Source of the DNA: Anisakis pegreffii
Lineage: Eukaryota; Nematoda; Chromadorea; Rhabditida; Anisakidae
Assembly: GCA_035041965.1 (NCBI GenBank)
Contig: JAPYMA010001793.1
Coordinates: 49,093-113,092, forward strand
DNA length: 64,000 bases
Direction: 5' to 3'
Every line of letters begins with the position of its first letter. Positions within the stretch are counted from its first letter, which is position 1. Below are positions 1 to 18,701 of this stretch, piece by piece. The notes under the pieces were generated by a model. It worked only from the letters and a program-made list of their open reading frames with translations, searched no databases and was not told the DNA's origin. Both the position numbers and the translations under genes were made by a program.

Positions 1-1100
1 GATTAACGACAAGTGCGTATAGTCGTTAGAATGAGATGACAATTACAAATAGAAGGTGATGGATGGTTGGTTCATAAATTCAGTCGAACTGAATAGCTGT
101 ATGTGTTCACGTATTTAGTTGAAAGGTTTTTGTTGTTTTTGAGTGGTATTTGATATAAGAAAAATTAACATACATGCCTTTATATTAGTTGTATTTGTTA
201 GTTGCATAAGATTCACAATTGCAATTACATTAGCAAATAGAATTGATTGAAGCTAGAGGATGAGTGCGAATAATATGTGAAAATAATAGATGTATGGTAA
301 TAATGAGAACTGCAATCACAATAACAATGAAGAAATGTTAACAATAAACGACAAATATTTGTTTGTTTGTTTGTTTGAAATTCAGTATCATTTCATCCGT
401 ATATTCATTGAGAAAAGATTCAGCTTAGACTGAAAGCAGCCGGTTAACCGAGTACAGTTAGAGCTAGTAACTATTCAAGAAGTTGAATTAAGGACGAAGA
501 AAAGATGACTTTAAGTATAGCTTGAGAATAGGTGAAAAAGCAGGAAAAATGGAACCTTCTTGCACAAACACACGTACTTTCAGTCACAATAGATTTTCAT
601 TTCTGTTCACATTAGAAGTGTTCTTAACAAGTTATAGTTCAGTCCTCATGCTTACTTATTCTTCTTATAAATAACTGACTGTATCGTCCATTCATTCAAT
701 TCAAACAACTGATTGATTACTGTTTCTCATTACGGTCTTAATATAATAATAGATATTCAAATGATGTTATTTATGAAGGTGGTGGAAATAATAATCGTAA
801 AATTAATGTCAGTAAAATAATAAAATAGTATTGATAATATTAATGACAAAAATGACAATAATAATAATAATAATAAGAACAGCAATAATGATAATATTTA
901 TAATACTGACATTAATGATTATCATTCAGAAATCAATGTCTTTCAACTATTCTCATCAGCTGTTAGCTGAATGCGCAGTTTTCATCAACATGTTATTTTC
1001 AGTTGAATGAGCAAACGAACAACAATCCCGTCGTAAAGCAATTGATCCAACGAACGATCAAGAACTGATTCAATTCTTCAACTGATTAATTAACACAAAA
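1..1100. other. Intergenic sequence and innexin 5' leader
   Basis: I see no convincing coding exon here. The stretch is AT-rich, with a short ATA/AAT-rich run near 855-880. A strong acceptor (TTATTTTCAG) ends at 1002, about 98 bases before the innexin start codon. Bases 1003-1100 are therefore likely the transcribed leader, joined either to an upstream exon or to a spliced leader. Confidence 0.5.
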
Positions 1101-4100
1101 ATGAGTTCGCAAATAGGCGCAATTGTCTCTGTGAATGCGCTCATTGGTCGTGTTCTGAAACATCCCAAAGGTGATTTGGTAGGTAGCCTTTGTTTGGCAT
1201 AACAATAGCAACCACAACAACAACAAACTCAATAAATATCGAGCATCCAATAGTTAATGCAAGAATTTGAAAATATACAATTAGGTTCTAAACTGCAATA
1301 TCTAAAAAAATTTAGCAACAGCATCAGCAACACTGGAAATTTTCTCACAGAAATGAACACTGAAAACGTGTTTGATTTTAGGCTGATCGATTGAATTCAA
1401 CAATAACCGTATGTATTCTGGCTCTTACTGCTGGTTTTTTGATGAGCACACATATTTGGGGTGAGCCGATTACATGCTGGACACCAGCACAGTTCACCAA
1501 AGGATGGTTGGTAGTCGTTTGATTGTTTCAAAAAAAAAACACTTTCATTGAATCATTTAATCTCACTGTTTTGTTTTTATCACTAGAAAGAAAAAGTTGA
1601 CAATCTGACCGATCACAAGATGTGTTCTCATCAACAGTTATTCTATCTATTCCATTATCTACCTCAATCTTCCAGTTTAAGAAAGCTTGAGATGGTTAAG
1701 AAAGCGCAGATAGTGATGACAAGCTGACGAGCAAGCGATTTTTCTTTCTCAGTGATATGATAGGCGAAGATGGGAATTTTGATTCGGAAATTCCATTAAA
1801 TCTATCAGATATTGGATGAAATCGTCAATTCTTGTGATAGCAAATGATCAAAGCAATACGCTGCTCAACTTCCCACCTACCTTTCCGCACATTTGTTCTA
1901 GTTGCAAAAGAACTGATTCTTTGTATAAGACTGTTTTTTTTTTTCAAATAAAAGGACTGATTTTGTGAATCAGTATTGCTATATACATGGAACTTATTTC
2001 GTACCGTTGGATGAAGAGCTCGATTTCAATGCAGCTGAGAGACGACGTTTCACAATAACCTACTATCAATGGGTAAGATTGTTCCATTTTTCAAATATGC
2101 TATAAATTTTGTTTGTTTTTGTTGCGTCAGCACAAGTAATCATTGAAACTCGTCAATTATTCTAATCTTTTTAATCCAGATTCTAGTACTTCCCACTCAA
2201 TGTATCCAACAGAAAAAAACTAAACAACAAATTTTAATCTTCTCAAATTCCATGAACCTTCATCAACTCTGAGGACAGTCGTTCGATTAAACAACAATTG
2301 AAAAGCAGCAATCTCCTAGTATACGTCTGCATTTATCGCATGAAACTTTGACATCGAAAATAAAAACAAAGTCACATTGTTAGTTCCTCGAAACTGAGTT
2401 GAATAATTTTGTGTGCTGTGACTGTAAATGAACTGGCATAGTGAGGCATTCATAAATGATTCTTCCAGGTGCCTTATGTTTTAGCTGTTCAAGCCGTTCT
2501 ATATTATATGCCTCGACTTATGTGGCGTTACTTGTGTGCTATGTCAGGTATGATGCCATTCAGCATCTCAGTACTTCAGCAAAAAAAAAATTCTGATTGC
2601 GATAATGAGAAAAATTTGCCGGATAAAAAATTATTGGGGGGAAAAAGTGGAAATGCGAATTTTTCGATACATTCCAATGCCCATTTTGCGAAGTGATATA
2701 GCTGTTTTGTTGAGAAATTGATCACTTAGAAGATTCAGGTTGATCTGCCTTTTAAGGTTTCGATTTGGTTGGTGCAATACGATCAACTGAACAGTTATGG
2801 GATGATGTAAGGAGAAATGAAGATAAATTCAAAGGTTTACCAATTCAGCACAAACATTCGAAAATGCACGATATACTCACATTGTTACTCAGCATTGTTC
2901 ATTAGCCATTTCAGCCAGCAAAAATCTAATTTTGGCCGTACTTCAAATTCAGTACTTCAAACCTGAGCAAGAAAATACTATAGATGAAAAACGAATTAAA
3001 CTCAAAACGAAACAAATTTGCAGCTATCAGTTTTCAGGAAGACTAGCGAGTTTCGAGCAGCAAAGTGCCGTCTATATATGGGATGGTATACATTTAGGAA
3101 GACGTAAACGCTTACATCATTTGACATTTTATTATGTGGTATTTACTGCGGTGCAAACTTTGAACGCATGGTTGCAATTCATTTGGCTAAATGAATCATT
3201 ACAATCGGTCACTTATTCATTTTGGGGACCAAGCATTATTATGGACTTGTATCGTGGCGTTGATTGGCAGGTACGTGCTTACTTCTGCCGTTTTCTGCGG
3301 ATCAATTTCAACTGCAGCACACTAAATCCGCTGAATCGAGCCTAAGCAGTCTAAGCTTACGCTGACCTGTAGAACTGTGAAATAGCGAAACTGAGACATT
3401 ATCGACTGGAATGCATGAAAGCATTCTGAATTGGGAAAAACATTTTCATGAATTTAACAGTACTGCAGCAAAGAGGCATTCTTTCAAGAATACTCATTCC
3501 TATTCATTTCGATCTGAAATTAAAAACATCCTGCATTCCAAAAGAGTGTGTTCACTTCGACTCTTTCAGACTTCTGGACATTTTCCACGCATAACGCATT
3601 GTGACTTTTTTCGTCGACGTCCTGCATCCGTTCAGGTCTATTTCCACCGCTTTTTTGCATTATCTAATTTTAAGCTTTTTGTTATTTGTTTGACCGCAAA
3701 AAATAATTGGCTCTTTTGACTGTGGTTCAGTAATCACTATGGAGCTATTTTATTGTTTTCTTCTTTGAATTTGCAAACAATACTCCTCATGTGATAAACA
3801 TACTCACAATATTTACGTCAGCCATCCGGCCCGCGAGCCAAAATTGACCCGTCTTCAATCATGTTTGGCCCGCCAGATGAAATTGAGAGTTTGATTTTAA
3901 CGGCGTGAAAATGAAAAGAAAAAAGGATTTAAATTATTTAGCTGCCACTCTGAAAATTTTCGACATAGAATTTCCTAATAGACGATCAAGTGTGTCGACT
4001 ATTTCGCGATTTTTGCGACAAGCCCAATCCAGTAGCCCATAGATGAGGAGAAAAGGCATGTTTGGAAAAATATAAGGAAGAAAAACCAAAAAAAAACAAC

Positions 4101-5371
4101 ATGTTGGCCCGCCAGTCAGTTGCTTGGAAAAATTTTGGCCCTTGAAAAATAAATTTAATCTGCCGGTGGCTGATCTACGCGATGAGGCCTCGAAAAAGTT
4201 CTGAAGTTATAAAATTTGTAAGAAAAAACAAATAAAATCAAATTACGAGTTTCATCTCGGGACCAGTCATTAATAATCAAGCAATCAATTGGCCAAACAA
4301 TCGACTAAAAAATGAGTTTCTTTTTTTCACTGACCATAATCAACGAACTTAATTGCAGTTAGACACCGTACTTTGCGTATTGAATTTGAATATTTATTAT
4401 GAGAAATTATTTTTGTTTCTTTGGTTTTGGATGGTTTTCATAGCAATTATTAGTTCAGCAAACTGTTTATTTTGGAATATTTCTTTGTGCATCTCAAGTT
4501 CAGCGAAAAGGTTTGTCAGTCTGATTGATCCCCAAAAATGCTTTATATCAATTCGAACCGCTTATCCTCTTTCTTCATTTCGTTAAAAATTCATCATTGT
4601 CAATGAATTTGCTATCTGGACGTTGTAAAATAATTAAATTTTGGTTCTTTCGCCTTTCATCAGTTAAAACCAACTCTTAAAAAAGCTTGTGATCTCATTA
4701 CCTATTAACGTTTTTTTATTTGAAAATCACCTTGAATTTATTCTGTTTGCTATTGCGCAGTTCACACATTTATATGTTAGACAGAAAAATTCTTTACTTT
4801 TGAAATGATGAAGTGAAAATTTTACATGAACTCGTATTGTTGGGTGTTGTTTTGGAGGACAATAACATTGTATTTGAATGACGAGAATCGAACGTCAGTG
4901 GAACATTTTCTTCGATTGTTGGGCAAAGATGGCCTCTTCATTGTGCAACAAATTTCAATTAATGTTGGTGATCTGCCTACCAGGTTACTTTTCTTGTCTA
5001 ACACAATACTTCGGTTTTGCAATAATGAATGCCTACGATAACAAAAACAAAGAAAAAATCCCTCTCGAATGTAAAAATTCATTATTTGATAAACGCCAAA
5101 AATTGCATTGCTCAGCTTCGAGAATATCATTCTTATTGTTTTCATTGCTCCTTCTTCAACCAATTCATTTATTTCCTCATTTTGTTTGACCGATCGATTG
5201 GTCGGTTAATCAATAAATTTTCTTCCAAATCTGTTATATTCGGTTGATTTCAGTTATTTGATACGCGCTATGAAAAACGTTTCCGAAACATGGGACGCAT
5301 CAACGGGTGGTCGTGCTGGGGATTTTGAGGTGGGAAGATGTTTAATCGAGAAAGGAGCTAAAGGTGTTTAG
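1101..5371 (+). CDS. Innexin (gap-junction channel subunit), ten exons
   Basis: This is an invertebrate gap-junction protein of four membrane spans, predicted at 411 residues, a normal innexin length. Exons: 1101-1178, 1382-1506, 1955-2072, 2469-2547, 2757-2883, 3024-3270, 3570-3635, 4359-4510, 4858-4983, 5254-5371. All phases join, but the exon 5/6 boundary is a choice among several possible sites. Seen: an N-terminus starting MSSQIGAIVSVNAL; the first extracellular loop with CWTP and QYCYIHGTYF; the family signature YYQWVP opening the second membrane span; the second loop with SGHFPRITHCDF and a later Cys in VLCVLN; then KLFLFLWFW as the fourth span. Each loop keeps its two conserved cysteines. 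The tail after LPT is short. The gene could continue, because exon 10 holds a possible donor (GAG/gtggga) and an acceptor ends at 6244. Which innexin paralogue this is cannot be told. Confidence 0.93.
3811..4180. mobile_element. hAT-like non-autonomous element (MITE) in innexin intron 7
   Basis: The element proper is 3819-4172 (354 bp). It begins CAGCCATCCGGC and its other end reads CAGCCACCGGCA on the complementary strand, so the termini form an imperfect inverted repeat of the CAG type found in hAT transposons. It is flanked by ATTTACGT (3811-3818) and ATCTACGC (4173-4180), a 6-of-8 match at the 8-bp spacing that hAT insertion leaves. A related segment (catgttggcccgccag) occurs twice inside, near 3859 and 4100. 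There is no transposase, so it would depend on an enzyme supplied elsewhere. The degraded target duplication suggests an old insertion. Confidence 0.7.
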
Positions 5372-6890
5372 TAATATCAAATGCTTGGAATGATTATTGA
5401 GTGGATCAGTGATTGATTGATGAATTAATTGATATTGTGAAAAAGACAATTCGACAGAAATGATGTTGTGAGAAATACCCAGCTGTTTCTAAAGTTATCA
5501 CTCATTTCAAGCGAACAAATACAAGTTTTACGAAACACCATAGTTTATGAGGACAACAGTAATCTCATTCCTCAAAAATTATTAAGGTATTGTAATCGAT
5601 ATTGTTTAGTTATTTTTTTGTGTGCCTTATTAATTTTATGATCTGCTATTTCAATCATTAGTTATATTTATGTGCAATTAATTGTTCGTTTTGTGTTGTT
5701 GATAAAGTTGCGTTTAATAAAATCGAAGCAACTCTATAGAGAGTTAGAAATTGAATCAAGGAAACAAAAGAATACGATGCGTGAATATGGTTCGAAAAGT
5801 TGGAAATAGGTCTTTTGAATGATACATTTGGTGAATGGAACAAAAAAGAATTAGTTATTCGATAATGAGTTATATATGAGGATGTAGGAAAGGATTTTGA
5901 AAGCATTGATTAATTGATCAATTGGTCGATTCGAATGACAAAATTTGTTATAATCATTGCTCGCTGATGGATGGTTTGGCTAGATGAAATGAAGTCAAAT
6001 GAGAAGATTTATGTTAGGAATAACGAATAAATTAAGTTTGTTGTCATTTCGTTTGTCATTGTTGCTTTGAGGTTGAAATTATCAGTCACTTGCCCTCTAT
6101 TTTCTGAGTGAATGCCTACCAATACATAACCACAAGTCCGTTTGTCTGATAATCGAATTGCAAATAACCAAATTTTCTAGCCTTAGTTGAACAAATGCTT
6201 ATGCACGTTTATATTTATGAGTTCATCGATATTTTTCCAAACAGTCACAAATTCTAATATATGCTCAAGCAAACGAACCATCACCAGTTGCTACACAATC
6301 ATTGACAGCATCATCTCATACAAATTTTCACAAGGAACTGGTGAAATATTATGTTCTCAAACATTCAACGGAATGCTCTCATTATTACCATTCGAAGTAC
6401 CGCAACCAGCCGTCGCTCGTTCACCGTTCGACCATTCTGCATGTATCTGATCGATCAATCTAATCTCCATTTAATTAACCTGCAACGAGAAAATTTCATT
6501 TAGTGCTCCCTCTGAACATGATACAATTGATCAGCCATCGACACAACGTGTTTCCTTATTTGATCTTTTTTTAGGAATAATAAAAGATCTGTTGAGATAA
6601 AATAAAAGATTAATATATGCTATTGCCTATAAATTGCGTGCTGTTGTGCTGGACTATTGCTAATTTAACCACCCAAAAATTTACATTTTATATTTCTTGA
6701 GAGTGTGCTAAAGAATGTGCAAGCGATGGAAAACACCACCAACAGCAATATTAACAAAGAAGCAATTATGGTTCTTCTTCAGGCAAGAAGCAGCGTTAGA
6801 GTGAAACGATAAATATTCAATAATTACAGGCAGTCGAGTTGATTGAGTGATTTTGTGATTGTTGCTGATTGATTGCTGATGTGTGAGCAA
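5372..6890. other. Intergenic region after the innexin, with a possible extra exon at 6245-6473
   Basis: This is mostly AT-rich sequence without clear genes. A plausible acceptor (TTTCCAAACAG) ends at 6244 and is followed by an open frame rich in Ser, Thr, Gln and Pro, ending in TAA at 6471-6473. If spliced from GAG/gtggga inside the last innexin exon it would be in phase and give the innexin a longer cytoplasmic tail. Two overlapping frames are open over this stretch, so the assignment is weak. The reverse-strand open frames here look like chance. Confidence 0.35.
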
Positions 6891-6907
6891 TAGAATAATT
6901 GATATTG

Positions 6908-9237
6908 ATGGTTGGCTTTAGAATTATTGCAGATTATCCATTTGGCTTATTAGTAATCTGGCAACAGCAAGGAACAATTATGGAAAAAATTTTTGCACTC
7001 ATTTTTGATATTCGAACTTCAATTAGTGGTACTTCAAGTGCTGTTGAGAGTGGTTACAATCCCCACCAACGCCATCACCATCATCATCTTCATCACCGTC
7101 AGCATCATTCCCATCATCGAAAGCATTCGAAGCGACGTGCACAACATCTACAGAAGCAGCAGCAGCATCCTCAGAATCTTGCTGCTTCACAATCTAGATT
7201 CACTTTCAACTATAGAGCAACACTGCAACAACAACAGTCGAATCATCGTTGTTATCCAGAATACGCACAACCTGAAGTGGTGTTTTTTAAAGAAGATAAG
7301 AACGGCGAGTTGCACGATTCAAATCAATCTCCACCTAACGATAACACAATGCGTCTTTGTTGGTGCATAACGATCGGTGAACTGAATACGTTTGTTTGTG
7401 GTATTCCGTTAAGGAATCGAGAATTATGCGCTTTATTCGGTTTGGCACAACTAATCATTGCCGGCACTTCATTGTTTCAGGTAGGTCGCATCAGCATTTT
7501 ATCGTTGAGCTGACAGTGAGTTGAGCTGATGTCGATAGCACATATTTGACTGGCAATAAATCGTGAACAATTCATTCGATTCTGGTCATCATCCTCGTTC
7601 ATTTCTTACTGTTCGTTTGCGAGCGAGTAAATGTTTCGTAATCGAGATTTGTTAACTTATTAATTTATTTCAACAAGAAAAGAGACCTCACTGAGCAAGT
7701 TTTTTTCAGTGTGATGTTTACAGTTTGTTGCCATGAAATTTTCGATTATTCTTCATAGATAAACGATCAGAAATTTTTGTTCTAGCTGAATTTGTTTTGA
7801 ATGGTGCTGGTTTTGCTCGACTATTCATTCGCTTTAACTTATTTGATGAAAGTGGAAGATGTTACTAATCAATGTTCCGTTTTCAGCATATATATTCGTT
7901 ACGTACTCACGGTCACGTTTTTTATTGTCACTCGAATATTTCTGATAATTCCACGTTGGGCGAAAAGGTCAGGTAGCTGCCGGTTTTACATTTACTTCTT
8001 GTTCACAAGTTTCAATCACTTACATTGTCTTATAGATTGGATGATATGCACCGCATGCTCCAAAATAAAAATCTACGAAAATATAAGCCATTAGGATGAC
8101 TGACGAATGAAAACTTTCATCAGTTTACTTTTCCATTTTGAATTAATGAAGACAAGTAAGTTGCAGTATTTGGCATACGATATAATCATCTTCGATTATG
8201 GTTTGATGCATCGGGTATTAGGAACAAATGAATGTGTTGCAAATTACTTAGATGGTGGTTTTATGCGTGCGGTGTGGTGTATTGAACATACGTTCTCATT
8301 GTTTGTTCTCGTTTTCGCCTTATATCTTTGCAAAAAACCCACGTGGCTATTATGGCCAGGTTATTTGTTTTCATTGATTCTTTTTCATTCTTACAATTCA
8401 AGCGATTCCTTCCTCAAGAAGGTCTGCTTTCTCGTTACGTCCATCCATTTCCTTCGGTTTACAGGTGATATTTTCAAAATCTGCCGCACGGGATATTCTA
8501 CTGCTGATGATTTCCAGTCCAACTGGATCACCATATTTTTGTCAGGGATATGATATCACAGACTATTTCATGATTTTGTTGCGTTCAAATCCGAATATAG
8601 ATAATGATGAGACTTGGAAAGATCATATGAACTACCAAAACTGCCAGTATCAGTAGTAACGAGTTCATCGTGTGGTGCGGGATCGGAGAATTTCGGGGAC
8701 GCCGTTCCCTATCCTCATCCCCGACTTTTTTCGAGCTGACGACATTTCGGAGTCTCCGACTGGAGAATTTCGTCCCCAACTTTTTTCAGTCCCAGCAATA
8801 CTAATAGTTAGGGAATTTCGGGGACTCCGTCCTCGAATCCCCGTCCCCGACAACTTTTGAGCTTGCGACGCTTTCGAGGTCCCCGACTGCAAAATTTCGT
8901 CCTCGATTTTCCCCGCCTCTGACTTTTTTCCGTTCCCACAGCACACTAGTTCGCAGGATTGATCATGAATCCAAAACAAAAAGTAGTGCAGTAACATTTT
9001 GATTTTTCAGCTTTATTAATGCAATCATCTTATGTGTTGGGATTGGCTGTATTGACGATGGCCACTGCACCAAAAATTCTAGAAGCTTTCAGTGGACAGG
9101 TCGACACGAATTTTGGAATGGCGTTCCTGATTTATTCGAGCGGCTTTATTCTCAACTGGTTATTCACATTTGTTTTATGGCATCACTACTGGTGTATGGA
9201 ACGAAAATTCGCGATACACACCGTTATAGCATCATGA
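6908..9237 (+). CDS. Unrecognised multi-pass membrane protein with His-rich N-terminal region
   Basis: I do not recognise the family. Exon 1 runs to 7480 (donor CAG/gtaggt). Its start is either ATG 6908 or ATG 6980, and the second gives a cleaner start. It encodes a very His/Arg-rich stretch (about 7069-7140), then a Gln-rich stretch, then a first hydrophobic segment (LCALFGLAQLIIAGTSLF). Exon 2 ends at 7967 and holds RYVLTVTFFIVTRIFLII; its start is unresolved because no acceptor nearby fits the phase of exon 1. Exon 3 (8124-8359) and exon 4 (9011-9237) join in phase and carry further hydrophobic segments, ending with a Trp-rich span and a short basic tail. That makes about five membrane spans. 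An AATAAA lies at 9494, some 257 bases past the stop. The open frame at 8465-8656 is treated as intronic. Confidence 0.65.
8686..8946. repeat. GC-rich imperfect direct repeat in an intron of the membrane-protein gene
   Basis: About 260 bases are far richer in G and C than their surroundings. They contain two diverged copies of a unit of roughly 130 bases, starting near 8686 and 8814. Each copy holds AATTTCGGGGAC, a run of CCCCGAC followed by T-rich sequence, and a second AATTTCGTCC block. The spacing suggests a tandem duplication. It sits between exons 3 and 4 of the membrane-protein gene. Confidence 0.6.
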
Positions 9238-10114
9238 TCCATCGACCAAGCTCTTCATTTGTTGTCGCCTTCTCTAGCACTCCTGCTAGTCGAAGTAATA
9301 CTATAAAGTCAAAAGCATACCATTTAATTTCCCGATCATTAGATGCATAACGCCATATTTACGAGAAACATCTGCTCTTAAGAACATTCGAAGTATTGTT
9401 TCTGTGATTACAAATTTTGTTCAGTATTGACTATGTTTATTAGATTTATCAGAAAGTGTGATGATTCTGATGATTTTTTAAAATGATTTTACAAATAAAC
9501 AGTAAACTCAAGTATTTATTAATTAATTTGTGTTTGTTGCGGCCAATTATTTCTCAAATACTTATCAATATATTCGCCTGATGAACGTACTGCTATGGTA
9601 AAACAACACGAAAGTTGTGAATATGAACGTTTGCAGTACTTCAGATAAAGACCGTTCACTCACAGATAAATCTATTTCTGAACAACAATGGCCATCATGA
9701 AATGTATCAGGTGATAAGATGTGAAAGTGATTTCACGCAACTTGATGAATACCTTAAAAGACAATTTCCTTCCGTCAACTTATAAGATCTCTTCTCTCCG
9801 TTATTCTGACGGAGATTACTGTGCAAATTTCCATTTTCACAGTAATCTCCGTCAGACTCGCATTGTGAACTGCAGAATTAGTGACAGTTTTTTACATATC
9901 TTAATTAATGGAAACATTACTAATGTACCGTATTATGTTGCGGCTCATCAGGGGACATTACCCCAGGTTTGCTCCGAGGTCCACCCCAGCTGGAGTGAAC
10001 TTGAAGTCACAGAGGCCAACTGAAAGCACAGTTTGAGCGGTTGTTTGCAGGAACGATCCTACTCACAATGAGTTCGGAATATACCGAATAATACGCGTTT
10101 TGTAATGAACGCAC
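9238..10114. other. Intergenic region with a perfect 18-bp hairpin
   Basis: This holds the 3' end of the membrane-protein gene (AATAAA at 9494), then mixed sequence. The notable object is an inverted repeat at 9806-9823 and 9838-9855 with arms identical over 18 bases (CTGACGGAGATTACTGTG) and a 14-base loop. A forward open frame at 9721-10023 spans the hairpin and has no other coding support. Confidence 0.55.
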
Positions 10115-10740
10115 TCAGTAGTGAACATTCTTTCGCATTGTCAGAAATCGAACCGAAACGAAGTTTGGGCGACCGACTATGCGCTTGCAAATGTCATAGT
10201 TGCATTTGTCGTAGACTCGTTGGTCTATTGTGAACAGTTTGTTAGGACTGGCGAGGGAGAGCAAATGTCCCGGCTTTGAGAACACTAGACGGTTTTTTTT
10301 GTACATCGCAGATATTTCCTGGTGTTGTGTCATAATCGATCAAATATGATCAGATAAATCGATCCAGTAAATCACTCAGTGAATAATCTCTGATATATCT
10401 CACACCTGAGTTTATTTCGTAATATTTCGGATTGCTTAAGCCAACCAGTCGGAGCCTCTTGAGATGTTTCGCATGATGTATCAAATGTTCCGCATGCATC
10501 AAATGCAACAAATTTAAGCATGTTAAAAAATTCGCCTTTCTCACATTCACCTTGTACGATAACGACATCATCCTCATGTTCGTTGACAGTTGCTAGAAAT
10601 CCACCTATTGCGTTTGTGCTCCTCACTGTTTCATGATGTTCTTTGCTGTTCATATATTTCGATTGTCGTATCTTCTTCTTGGTCAAATGTCCTGATATCG
10701 CGTCCTCCTCAAAAAAATTTTTAAATGGTTCACTGCTGAG
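10115..10740 (-). CDS. Possible unrecognised gene or decayed exon cluster on the reverse strand
   Basis: A reverse-strand frame is open for about 115 codons. It runs from just after an acceptor-like CTCAG (near 10736) down to about 10372, with a usable donor (CTCAG/gtgtgaga) near 10400. A second frame (10333-10115, about 72 codons, starting MTQHQEIS) follows in a different phase. Together they look like two exons or one gene broken by a frameshift. The predicted peptides are acidic and hydrophilic in the first part (VNEHEDDVVIVQGE) and basic in the second. I recognise no domain. Open frames of this size can arise by chance in such DNA, so support is limited to length, composition and the splice-like flanks. 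Confidence 0.33.
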
Positions 10741-10940
10741 TTATGCAAATTTTAATTTCCAGTAGCAAATTGCGCTCGCTTTTCTCTTTAATTGGTTATT
10801 GTTTCATTTGATGGTGGGCTGAAAAGAGTGATGTTTTTTAGAATTGATAGCAGAAAAGTGGAATTTCGTTTGTTTAGTGCTTGTGATAATTAGAAAATGT
10901 AAGAATAAAAACGTTTGAGAGAAACAGTCGTGTTTTCCAG

Positions 10941-18701
<7,761 letters not shown>

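Noticed and set aside
8465..8656. Open segment after TTTACAG, first taken as an exon of the membrane-protein gene
   Set aside because: Ending the preceding exon at 8359 joins the last exon in phase and gives a better membrane protein; the segment cannot be joined on both sides.
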